Below are positions 56,771 through 64,000 of a DNA stretch of 64,000 nt, piece by piece; positions within the stretch are counted from its first letter, which is position 1, and every line of letters begins with the position of its first letter. The translations under genes were made by a program, and so were the position numbers. The stretch covers positions 62,001-126,000 of the forward strand of contig JAGQUX010000002.1 in the NCBI GenBank assembly GCA_020438215.1. The letters are read 5' to 3'. The notes beneath the pieces were generated by a model. It made no database searches, was not told where the DNA came from, and saw only the letters and a list, made by a program, of their open reading frames with translations. Source of the DNA: Armatimonadota bacterium (GTDB lineage Bacteria > Armatimonadota > Fimbriimonadia > Fimbriimonadales > Fimbriimonadaceae).

Positions 56771-57775
56771 ATGACCGTCGAGCAGGCACTGCGTAAAGTT
56801 TTGGATGGGGGAGATCTCACAAAAGAGGAGGCGAATCAAGCACTTTCTCACTTGATGATTGGGGAAACGCATCACGGTTTGATTGGTGGATTTTTGGTGG
56901 CGATGGCCTCAAAGGGGGTGACAGGACAGGAGCTTGCTGGCTTTGCTGATTGTATGCGCCGCCATGCTGTTTCCTACGATTTTGGCGTGGATGGTTTGGT
57001 TGACACTTGCGGGACTGGCGGCGGACGCGAGTCTTTTAATATGTCTTCTGCGGCGGCGATATTGGCGGCGGCTTGTGGAGCCAAGGTTGCTAAGCATGGA
57101 AATCGTGCGGTGACGAGCCATTGCGGAAGCGCAGACGTTTTGGAAGCGCTTGGCATCCCGCTAGAACTCAGTTTCGAAGAGCAAAAACGGCGACTGAACG
57201 AGTTTGGGCTGGCATTCTTGTTTGCTCCGCACCATCATCCGGCGGTACGGCATGTTGCTCCGGTTCGGAAAGCTTTGGGAGTCAGGACGTTCTTTAACTT
57301 GCTTGGCCCGCTTGCAAACCCGGCGGGAGCAAAACGAATGATGATCGGGGTTTTTGATGTTGCCGCAATGCGCCCGATGGCGGAGGCTCTTGCTGAGTTA
57401 GGGGCAGAGCACGCGTTCGTCGTTCACGGCACGGATGGAATGGATGAAATTTCTCCGTGCGTGGACACCTTATATATAGAGGTAAAGGATGGACAACTGA
57501 GCGAAGGTGGGTGGAAGCCCTCGGATTTTGGATTGAGCGACGTTGACTATTCTGCGCTTGAATCGGGGAGTACCGTGCAGGAAAACGCGGAAATCTTGAA
57601 GGAATCTGTTTCTAATGCCAGTAGCCGGCGGCTCGATGCGATTATCCCGAATGTGGCGGTGACCTTGATGCTGGCTGGTTTGGTGGATTCTCCTTTGGTG
57701 GGCGCGGAGATGGCCCGGCAGGCAGTTCAAGATGGGAAGGGTGCGGCCCTGATTTCCGCTTTGGCGGGCGAATGA
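56771..57775 (+). CDS. trpD: Anthranilate phosphoribosyltransferase
   Basis: A 334-residue enzyme that joins anthranilate and PRPP in tryptophan synthesis. The PRPP loop VDTCGTGGGRESFNMSS and the KHGNRAVTSHCGSADVLEALG motif are present. The ATG at 56771 gives the normal N-terminus (MTVEQALRKVLDGGDLT); an earlier frame is possible but less likely. The stop overlaps the trpC start (ATGA). The trpD-trpC-trpF order suggests a partial trp operon; trpE, trpB and trpA are not in this window. No leader peptide or attenuator is seen in the short upstream gap. Confidence 0.95.
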   Translation: MTVEQALRKVLDGGDLTKEEANQALSHLMIGETHHGLIGGFLVAMASKGVTGQELAGFADCMRRHAVSYDFGVDGLVDTCGTGGGRESFNMSSAAAILAAACGAKVAKHGNRAVTSHCGSADVLEALGIPLELSFEEQKRRLNEFGLAFLFAPHHHPAVRHVAPVRKALGVRTFFNLLGPLANPAGAKRMMIGVFDVAAMRPMAEALAELGAEHAFVVHGTDGMDEISPCVDTLYIEVKDGQLSEGGWKPSDFGLSDVDYSALESGSTVQENAEILKESVSNASSRRLDAIIPNVAVTLMLAGLVDSPLVGAEMARQAVQDGKGAALISALAGE

Positions 57776-58560
57776 ACATCCTCGACAAGATCTTTGCTTA
57801 TAAACGGGAAGTCGCTGACGCTAAAAAGTCGTCCGGAATTCTATGCGAACTGAAAGTCATGGCGCGAGACTGCTCACCAACTCGCGGGTTTGCCAACGCC
57901 TTAGCTAAATCCGAGCACCGTCCCAGCCTGATTGCCGAGGTAAAAAAAGCGAGTCCGGTCAAGGGCATGATACGCGAGGATTTCGATCCGGAGGAGATTG
58001 CAAAGGCATATTGCGATGCGGGCGTTGATTGTTTGAGTGTTCTCACAGATGTCAAATTTTTTCAGGGTTCCGTCGAAAACTTAAAGATTTCACGCGAATC
58101 TAGCGGGTTGCCAGTGCTGCGGAAAGACTTTACCGTTGACGAATTGGATATCTACGAGGCGCGGGTGATGGGGGCGGACGCAATCCTCCTCATCGTTTAT
58201 GGGTTGAGCGATCAACAGCTCAGTGAATACCGAGAGTTGGGAGAATCGCTGGGGATGGACGTGCTGGTCGAAGCGCATACCGAAGAAGAGGGCGAGCGAG
58301 CCTTGGCGACAGGCGCAAAACTGCTCGGATTCAACAATCGCGATTTGACGACCTTCGAGACCAGCCTTCATGTTGCCGAGCAGGTGATTCCGAAGTTTGC
58401 GGATCGGGCGCACGTTGTGAGCGAAAGCGCAATGAAGAGTTTTGAGGACATCGAGCGGGTTTCTAAGGCGGGAGCGCGGTCGGTTTTGATTGGGACAGCG
58501 TTCTGCAAAGCTCCCGATGTCGGGGCAAAAGTGCGCGAGGTAATGGGTTGGTCTTCGTAA
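57772..58560 (+). CDS. trpC: Indole-3-glycerol phosphate synthase
   Basis: A 262-residue TIM-barrel enzyme that closes the indole ring. The conserved block SLIAEVKKASPVKGMI and the later VLRKDFTVDELDIYEARVMGADAILLI, GFNNRDLTTFETSL and VVSESAMKSFEDIERV are diagnostic. It overlaps trpD by four bases and trpF by 13 bases, so the three are co-translated. The length is normal for the monofunctional enzyme. Confidence 0.96.
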   Translation: MNILDKIFAYKREVADAKKSSGILCELKVMARDCSPTRGFANALAKSEHRPSLIAEVKKASPVKGMIREDFDPEEIAKAYCDAGVDCLSVLTDVKFFQGSVENLKISRESSGLPVLRKDFTVDELDIYEARVMGADAILLIVYGLSDQQLSEYRELGESLGMDVLVEAHTEEEGERALATGAKLLGFNNRDLTTFETSLHVAEQVIPKFADRAHVVSESAMKSFEDIERVSKAGARSVLIGTAFCKAPDVGAKVREVMGWSS

Positions 58561-59144
58561 AAGTTTGCGGATTGATGAACGCCTCCGATGCGCTCTATGC
58601 CGAGGAATGTGGGGCGGATGCACTTGGCTTTGTGATGCAATCACAGAGTAAGCGATATGTAAAAGATTTTGATTCCATAGTTGCTGAATTGTCTAATGTT
58701 GAGGCGAGGAAAGTTGCGGTGATGGGGAGCTACTCAGAAGACAAGGTGGCGCGGATGCCGGCCGGATTCTTCACTGATGTTCAGGCGATATTGCCTCTCC
58801 AACCGATTGTGACGATTCCCGTTTTTCGCCCACGGCCTGGCTCGGATATTCAGTTGGCGGTTGAAGAGACAAAGGGTCTAGAAACGGTTCTCCTCGACCC
58901 CTTTTCTGAAGGAGCAGAAGGCGGCACTGGCCACACACTCGATTGGGGGTGGGCGAAAGAATTCGTGGAAGCTTTCGCAGGGAAGGTGATTTTAGCTGGT
59001 GGGCTGAATCAGGGGAATGTAGCGGAAGCAATCAAGCAAGTGCAGCCATGGGGCGTGGATGCATGTAGCGGCACCGAAAGCGCACCGGGCATCAAAGATC
59101 GCGCGAAAATCAAAGGGTTTATCGACACCGCAAAAGGCTGGTAA
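58548..59144 (+). CDS. trpF: Phosphoribosylanthranilate isomerase
   Basis: A 198-residue TIM-barrel enzyme. The catalytic Cys is in VKVCGLMNASDA, and the catalytic Asp in VLLDPFSEGAEGGTGHTLDW, with the phosphate-binding GGTG. The end block VDACSGTESAPGIKDRAKIKGFI also fits. The start is TTG 58548 because no ATG or GTG is in frame at the right place; the gene overlaps trpC by 13 bases. It isomerises PRA to CdRP between the trpD and trpC steps. Confidence 0.93.
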   Translation: MVFVKVCGLMNASDALYAEECGADALGFVMQSQSKRYVKDFDSIVAELSNVEARKVAVMGSYSEDKVARMPAGFFTDVQAILPLQPIVTIPVFRPRPGSDIQLAVEETKGLETVLLDPFSEGAEGGTGHTLDWGWAKEFVEAFAGKVILAGGLNQGNVAEAIKQVQPWGVDACSGTESAPGIKDRAKIKGFIDTAKGW

Positions 59145-59280
59145 TTTTGCCGGGATAGGCTCAGGATAAGTCCTAAGTCGCTGGCTTGAAAAAATTCTCG
59201 AACATTCTTGGCACGATTTTTGTCAGATGTGCGTTGAAACAAGCTATGCCTTATCCCGATGACTGGGTTCATTTCATCGG

Positions 59281-59286
59281 TATAAT
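59281..59286 (+). promoter_or_regulatory. -10 element of the ABC exporter operon
   Basis: TATAAT (59281-59286) in ATCGGTATAATCGGC lies 34 bases before the TTG start at 59320. A partial -35 (ATGACT, 59259-59264) is 16 bases upstream. A GGAGG ribosome site is at 59305-59309. Confidence 0.5.
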
Positions 59287-59319
59287 CGGCGAGCAATTTT
59301 ACTTGGAGGCGACCCTCTC

Positions 59320-60312
59320 TTGAGCCTAGCCATAGAAACAATCAATCTTCAAAAGACCTATAAATCACGTGGAGGCGGATCAATCGGCGTTGTGAACAAC
59401 CTGGATCTTCAGGTTGAACGCGGCGAGATTTTCGGCTTCCTTGGCCCCAATGGTGCCGGGAAAACGACAACGATTAAGATCCTGCTTGGAATCATTTATC
59501 CAACGTCCGGCGTTGCAAAAGTGCTGGATAAGGATGCTGGAGATCTTGAAGCCCACAAGAAGCTTTCTTATCTGCCGGAAAAGCCGTACTACTACGAGCA
59601 CATGACCGGCCTGGAAATCATGCGGTTCTACGCAAGTCTGTTCGGAATCAAAGACCGGGCGCACTGCGAGAGTCTTCTAGAGCGCGTGAACCTGACCAAT
59701 GATATGAACCGCCCAATTTCGCAGTATTCCAAAGGGATGCAGCAACGGGTTGGTTTGGCTCAAAGTCTTCTCAATGACCCCGAACTGCTCTTCCTTGATG
59801 AGCCGACCGGTGGTCTTGACCCGATTGCTCACATCGAAATTCGCGACTTGATTCTCAAGTTCCGCGAAGAAGGGCGAACGGTTTTCATCTCCTCGCACGA
59901 GCTTTCCGACGTTGAACGCATCTGCGACCGAGTGGCGATCATCAATAAGGGTGAAATCGTTGCTCAGGGTCGACTGGATGACCTTCTGGCCGGTGGCCGA
60001 ATTGAAGTCACCGCCGACAACGCCTCGGAAGAGATCGCGGCCAAACTCCGCACCGATGACCGAACGGTTTCGCTTGGTCACGGTCGCTTGATTTTGGAAA
60101 TGAGCGATTCTGAAGATACTGGTGCAGTCATCGATGCTCTGCGAAGTGGTGGTTCTGAAATCGTTAGCGTGATCCCACGCAAGAAGCGATTGGAAGACCT
60201 CTTTATCGAGTCGGTTGCTTCGGATAACCAACTCAAGGGTCGCAAGATGAGCAAGATGACGGGAGAATCCACTGAGCCAGAAGCTACCAATGAAGAGGAG
60301 GCAGGTTCGTGA
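59320..60312 (+). CDS. ABC transporter ATP-binding protein
   Basis: A 330-residue ATPase. Walker A is LGPNGAGKTTTIKILLG, the signature YSKGMQQRVGLAQSLL, and Walker B ELLFLDEPTGGLDP. The C-terminal 100 residues form an additional small domain with RTVSLGHGRLILEMSDSED, as in ABC-2 exporters of the GldA/DrrA type. The TTG start at 59320 is supported by GGAGG 11 bases upstream. The stop overlaps the permease start (GTGA). Substrate unknown. Confidence 0.9.
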   Translation: MSLAIETINLQKTYKSRGGGSIGVVNNLDLQVERGEIFGFLGPNGAGKTTTIKILLGIIYPTSGVAKVLDKDAGDLEAHKKLSYLPEKPYYYEHMTGLEIMRFYASLFGIKDRAHCESLLERVNLTNDMNRPISQYSKGMQQRVGLAQSLLNDPELLFLDEPTGGLDPIAHIEIRDLILKFREEGRTVFISSHELSDVERICDRVAIINKGEIVAQGRLDDLLAGGRIEVTADNASEEIAAKLRTDDRTVSLGHGRLILEMSDSEDTGAVIDALRSGGSEIVSVIPRKKRLEDLFIESVASDNQLKGRKMSKMTGESTEPEATNEEEAGS

Positions 60313-61100
60313 ACGTAATTCTCTCTATTGCAAAGACGACGGTTGGGGAAGCAATTCGCCGACGTGTTCTCTTGATCATCCTTTTGATCGGTGTTCTGTT
60401 CCTTGCCGTTGCTCCAGGCTTGAGCGTTTTGTCACTTCGACAAGACTTTTCGGTTTTGGCAAGCTTTACGCTCGGTGTTATCAAGCTGACCAGTGCGATC
60501 ATCGCGATCGTTTTGACCGTTTACTTGATTCCAAACGAGATTGAGCGTCGCACCATTTATACAATTCTTTCGAAACCTGTGCTCCGTTGGCAGTTCGTCA
60601 TCGGGAAGTATTTGGGTGCAGTTGCCGCCCTTGGCCTGATGATGGCGCTGATGACAGTTACTCTCGTCGCTGTCTTTGCGATCATGGGTAAAGGCGCAAG
60701 TATGGATGTCATTCTGAATTTGACCCGCGCTCCAGTGATGTTCTTTATTCAAATGAGCTTGCTGGCGGCTGTTGCGGTCTTCTTCAGCACATTCGTCCCG
60801 CCAATTACGAACTTCTTCCTCAGTGGTGGTGTGTTCATGATCGGGACAATCTTCAGCCCAGTTTTTGACTCCATTTCGTCAAACGAAAAGACATCTGGCT
60901 TGGTGAAGATGGGTGCAGGAATCATCCACGCAATCGTTCCGAATTTCGGAATGTTCAATATCGAGAACTCGGTTATCAACCAGGGTCAGCAGATCCAAAA
61001 CCCGACGTTCTTCATGCTGAAGATGCTTCTTTACGCGCTTCTCTACATCTGTGCATGTCTGTTCCTCGGCGTGATCGTGTTTGATCGCAAGGAGGTCTAA
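60309..61100 (+). CDS. ABC-2 type permease
   Basis: A 263-residue membrane protein with six helices. The first segment IAKTTVGEAIRRRVLLIILLIGVLFL and the NEIERRTIYTILSKPVLRWQFVIGKYLGA stretch are typical of ABC-2 permeases of gliding or nitrous-oxide-maturation type. GTG 60309 overlaps the ATPase stop. It probably exports a lipid, peptide or polysaccharide with the ATPase, and the following TPR protein may be a partner. Confidence 0.85.
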   Translation: MNVILSIAKTTVGEAIRRRVLLIILLIGVLFLAVAPGLSVLSLRQDFSVLASFTLGVIKLTSAIIAIVLTVYLIPNEIERRTIYTILSKPVLRWQFVIGKYLGAVAALGLMMALMTVTLVAVFAIMGKGASMDVILNLTRAPVMFFIQMSLLAAVAVFFSTFVPPITNFFLSGGVFMIGTIFSPVFDSISSNEKTSGLVKMGAGIIHAIVPNFGMFNIENSVINQGQQIQNPTFFMLKMLLYALLYICACLFLGVIVFDRKEV

Positions 61101-61105
61101 GAGAA

Positions 61106-62521
61106 ATGAAGAACAAAGGGTTACTGCTCGGTCTGGTTATCGCTTCCTTTATAGGTCAGGGAGTGGTTTCTAAGTGGGCGTTTCCGCAATGGTCGAAAGA
61201 CTATTCGCCGAACAAAGGTGACTTGTCTGGTCTCTCTGGTGACCAAATGCTGTTTGCATTGGGTGGTTTCCGAGAAATGTTGGCGGGGATTCTATGGGTT
61301 CGCGCGGACGCTTTCTTTGATCAAGGGAACTACGATGCGATCTTGCCGATGATTCGGCTGGTGACCATTCTCGACCCGCACCAGATTGACGTTTATGCAA
61401 CGGGCGTTTGGCACGTTGCTTACAACTTCACCGATGAGCAATCTCGTTCGGATCGTCGTTACCTCCCCGCGGCTCTGGCACTGGGTGCTGAAGGTGCGGA
61501 AAAGAACGATCACACCTACGAGATGTTCTTTGAAACCGGTTGGCTTTGGTATCACAAAATTGATGATAACTACGACCGAGCGGTGTATTGGTGGGAAGAA
61601 GCGCACAAGCGCGATGACATCCAGCAAGCGCGACGCAACATCTTGAGTAACGCGTACATTCGTGATGGCAAATTAGATAAAGCCATGGATATGTACAAGA
61701 CGCTCCTGGATGAAGCGGAAGCGAAGTTTGCAAAATCGGCAGAATACACAGATCGTATCCAACGTGACACGGTGGAATCGAACTACGACAACATGATTGT
61801 TCGGATGGCGCAGCGGGGTAACTTTGCTCAGCAGCGTGGCGAGTTCAATCGAGCTGATTTCAAGTATGGAACTCAACCTCCCTACGATGTTGGATTCAGC
61901 GGCCGTGTGACAGTTGTTGAACCACGTGTTATTGTTGTCGAAGGAACTTGGAATGTCCAACCTGTCGGAACACGGATTCGATTTGTACTTCGGGATACTG
62001 ACTATCCAGAAGCAATCGAAGGTGGCGCAAATTGGGATGCGAACAAGAAGGTCAATCTTGAGCCTCCAACTGGCATTACCTATCTCCAGGATGGTCTCTT
62101 TGTCAAGAACCAATCGTTCAACCGCCGGATTGATATGTCCCGCGACCCAACGATGTATCCGTTGTTGAAAAAGGACTACACGGTTGAGTTCTACTACAAC
62201 ACCCGATCGGCACCAGCGCACATGCAAGACAAATTCGGCTATAACGGCGAAGGTCTGACCGACAAAAACTTCTTGCGCACCGATGTTCGTGAAGGTCAGC
62301 GAGTTGTATATGCATCGCTGAAATTGACTCAAGATCAGTTGCTTCGAGTTGGTGAATGGAGCATGAGCGGCAAAGTTCCGGTTGTGCAAACTCCAAATTA
62401 CGTTGCCGTTGGGGAAGTGAATACAGATACGTTCTTCACCGTTCCGAGCCTGCGAGACCGAGTTTCGTTCCCAGGGGCTCCGCAACCTGACCCAAACAAG
62501 CCTCCGGTCACGGGTCAATAA
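61106..62521 (+). CDS. TPR-containing protein associated with the ABC exporter
   Basis: A 471-residue protein with an N-terminal membrane anchor or signal (GLLLGLVIASFIGQGVV). A helical region (about 65-210) contains TPR-like repeats such as ALALGAEGAEKNDHTYEMFFETGWLW and ARRNILSNAYIRDGKLDKAMDMYKTLL. The rest is beta-rich (RVTVVEPRVIVVEGTWNVQ; GQRVVYASLKLTQDQL) and ends in a Pro-rich tail. I do not recognise a family. It starts five bases after the permease stop, so it belongs to the same operon, possibly as a periplasmic adaptor. Confidence 0.65.
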   Translation: MKNKGLLLGLVIASFIGQGVVSKWAFPQWSKDYSPNKGDLSGLSGDQMLFALGGFREMLAGILWVRADAFFDQGNYDAILPMIRLVTILDPHQIDVYATGVWHVAYNFTDEQSRSDRRYLPAALALGAEGAEKNDHTYEMFFETGWLWYHKIDDNYDRAVYWWEEAHKRDDIQQARRNILSNAYIRDGKLDKAMDMYKTLLDEAEAKFAKSAEYTDRIQRDTVESNYDNMIVRMAQRGNFAQQRGEFNRADFKYGTQPPYDVGFSGRVTVVEPRVIVVEGTWNVQPVGTRIRFVLRDTDYPEAIEGGANWDANKKVNLEPPTGITYLQDGLFVKNQSFNRRIDMSRDPTMYPLLKKDYTVEFYYNTRSAPAHMQDKFGYNGEGLTDKNFLRTDVREGQRVVYASLKLTQDQLLRVGEWSMSGKVPVVQTPNYVAVGEVNTDTFFTVPSLRDRVSFPGAPQPDPNKPPVTGQ

Positions 62522-62546
62522 GATAGACTAATCACTCAGGAAAAGT

Positions 62547-62687
62547 GAGAGCGCCGTCCTGGCGGGAAGGAGAAAATCTTTCTCGCCGGGAACTGCGCGG
62601 CGAGTTCACGGTGAATTCCGCCAGGGCCGGAAGGCAGCAATGGTAAGCCGACGGATTCGGGCGACGCAATCTTCCCGGCGTTCTCGC
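62547..62687 (+). ncRNA. ffs: Signal recognition particle RNA, unusual intermediate size
   Basis: The conserved helix 8 core is visible as CCAGGGCCGGAAGGCAGCAA (62623-62642) followed by TGGTAAG, the Ffh-binding loop region. The predicted ends are GAGAGCGCCG (62547-62556) and CGGCGTTCTC (62676-62685), which pair with one wobble, followed by TTTTT. The length of about 141 bases exceeds the usual 4.5S RNA (about 100-115). The extra sequence includes local hairpins GGCGGGAAGGA/TCTTTCTCGCC and CTCGCC/GGCGAG. The 5' boundary is inferred. It lies directly upstream of dnaX, as in many bacteria. Confidence 0.85.
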
Positions 62688-62715
62688 TTTTTATGTTTTT
62701 GAGGATCAGAAATCG

Positions 62716-64000
62716 GTGTCACAACTTGCCCTTTATCGAAAGTATCGTAGCCAGACGTTTGAAGATCTGGTTGGGCAAGACCACGTCATCAAAACTCTCC
62801 GCAATTCCATTGCGTCCGGGCGGATTAGTCACGCCTACCTTTTTACTGGTCCACGCGGCACAGGCAAAACTTCGACAGCTCGCCTCTTAGCCAAAGCTCT
62901 CAACTGCACAGGTGGCCCGAGCGCAGAAATCCCTGATGATTGCCCAATTTGTGCGGAAATCAGCGCGGGAAACTGCATGGACGTGATTGAGCTGGACGCA
63001 GCGAGTGAATCCGGCGTTGATGACATTCGCGAGTCGGTGATTCAAGCGGCGGAATATCAACCCACCCACTGCCGCTACAAGGTTTATATCATTGACGAAG
63101 TCCATGACCTCTCGTCTAAGGCGTTCGATGCCTTGCTCAAGACGATTGAGGAACCGCCTGGGCACGTCATCTTTATTCTTGCGACGACGGAATACAACAA
63201 GGTTCCACCGACCATTCGATCTCGATGTCAGAAGTTTGACTTTCACCGTGGTTCGCTTGAAGATTTGATCAAACGTTTGGAGCATGTTGCTGCCCAGGAA
63301 CAAGTCGAAGCTGAGCCGGGAGCACTTTCTGCGATTGCTCGGTTGGCTGATGGCGGTTTTCGTGATGCCCTGACATTGCTGGAACAAGCGATTATCACTA
63401 GCGATGGAACCGTCACGTTGGCACATGTTTACGACCAGCTTGGTTTGGTTGCTGACGAAGCGGTTGATCAGCTGATCGGTGGGGTCGCGGAAGGCGATAC
63501 AAAGCTCATTATCACCTCGGTCGAAGAGATTTATCGGCAGGGCCGCGATCCACGCTCCATTGTTGAGAGTTTGATGCACCGTCTGAGCGATCTCACACGG
63601 GCGATGTACGAAATTTCTGTTGGCGAAGGCGTGGATAAGACGATAGAGGCGGGACTCGTAGCGACGGCGAAGCGCATCGGTGCCGATAAGTTGTTGGCAA
63701 TTCGATCTGAGCTTGCGGAGACCCATAAAGCCGTCCGAGATGTGAGTTTGCCGCGACTTTGGCTGGAAGCGAGTTTGATCCGGATTAGCCAGCTCGTAAC
63801 CGGCAAAGCACCGGTTGTTCAAGTTGCCGCTGCAGCACCTGCACCGGCACCTGCTTCCGCGACGGAGTCGAAGCCCGCACCTGTTTATAAGCCGGTCGCG
63901 AAAGATACACCTCCCGCATCGGTCACGCAACCGACAGCAGTGCGAGAACCAGCCCAACCTCAGCCGCAACCCACCCAAAAGCGAGAAGAAATCTCCATGG
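62716..64000 (+). CDS. dnaX: DNA polymerase III subunit gamma/tau, 3' truncated
   Basis: The first 428 residues of DnaX are present; the frame runs off the end of the window. It starts at GTG 62716 (SQLALYRKYRSQTFEDLVGQ). The Walker A is GPRGTGKTSTARLLA, the zinc module is NCTGGPSAEIPDDCPIC with a later Cys, Walker B is VYIIDEVHDLS, and the sensor region has ATTEYNKVPPTIRSRCQ. The AAA+ clamp-loader part ends near residue 360, and an Ala/Pro/Gln-rich linker leads toward the tau domain outside the window. The GTG has no clear ribosome site except GAGG at 62701-62704. Confidence 0.95.
   Translation, partial: MSQLALYRKYRSQTFEDLVGQDHVIKTLRNSIASGRISHAYLFTGPRGTGKTSTARLLAKALNCTGGPSAEIPDDCPICAEISAGNCMDVIELDAASESGVDDIRESVIQAAEYQPTHCRYKVYIIDEVHDLSSKAFDALLKTIEEPPGHVIFILATTEYNKVPPTIRSRCQKFDFHRGSLEDLIKRLEHVAAQEQVEAEPGALSAIARLADGGFRDALTLLEQAIITSDGTVTLAHVYDQLGLVADEAVDQLIGGVAEGDTKLIITSVEEIYRQGRDPRSIVESLMHRLSDLTRAMYEISVGEGVDKTIEAGLVATAKRIGADKLLAIRSELAETHKAVRDVSLPRLWLEASLIRISQLVTGKAPVVQVAAAAPAPAPASATESKPAPVYKPVAKDTPPASVTQPTAVREPAQPQPQPTQKREEISM

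Overview
The window reads as a chromosomal segment of a mesophilic diderm bacterium, most likely of the phylum Armatimonadota (Fimbriimonadia-like). That placement is an inference. It rests on several paralogous prepilin-like proteins that open with a [15 protein letters not shown] helix followed by [15 protein letters not shown], a style I associate with that group, and on outer-membrane lipopolysaccharide transport genes (LptF/G- and LptD-like) beside nuoACDEF genes. Gene density is high, and short stop/start overlaps and TTG/GTG starts are frequent. I saw no rRNA, tRNA, insertion sequence, prophage or CRISPR array.

Layout. 1-7 kb: an exopolysaccharide locus (EpsI-like fragment, Wzx-type flippase, O-antigen-ligase-like protein, Wzz/Wzc-type protein, mannose-1-phosphate guanylyltransferase). 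7-17 kb: a plus-strand run with nth, glnE, plsY, a zinc-ribbon membrane protein, an LptF/G permease, an LptD-like barrel and a GT39-like membrane protein. 17-22 kb: a minus-strand run with a secreted protein, an AI-2E-type transporter, YtxH and coiled-coil membrane proteins, mnmA and a VKOR-DsbA fusion. 22-36 kb: housekeeping genes (miaB, aldehyde dehydrogenase, pyrF, mutY, aldo/keto reductase, GT4, GDP-mannose 3,5-epimerase-like, aspartate kinase with a coupled ACT protein, MATE, AIM24-like). Two intergenic regions here (26.9-27.3 and 29.4-29.8 kb) carry REP/BIME-like palindromes. 36-44 kb: thrS lacking a TGS domain, a propeller protein, a pseudopilin, a MacB-like permease, the first pilin/lipoprotein cassette, a PIF1-like helicase and a TMEM175-like channel.

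44-57 kb is the most unusual part. The complex I genes nuoA, nuoC, nuoD, nuoE and nuoF lie on the minus strand in canonical order (nuoB is absent), but they are separated by five DUF1559-style prepilin genes, three tiny lipoprotein genes, an acetyltransferase and an unknown secreted protein. A sixth pilin/lipoprotein pair lies just outside at 41 kb. In four of six cases the pilin gene is followed directly by a small disordered lipoprotein with a lipobox and usually CGxK after the acylated cysteine. This repeated two-gene cassette is my best candidate for an undescribed system.

57-64 kb: trpD-trpC-trpF, an ABC exporter with a TPR protein, an SRP RNA gene of unusual size, and the start of dnaX, which runs off the window.

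How the genes fit together: ManC supplies GDP-mannose for surface glycans and the epimerase could convert it to GDP-L-galactose or GDP-L-gulose. Flippase, ligase-like and Wzz/Wzc-like proteins would export and polymerise the glycan, and LptF/LptD maintain the outer membrane. The pseudopilins and lipoproteins probably add further surface components.
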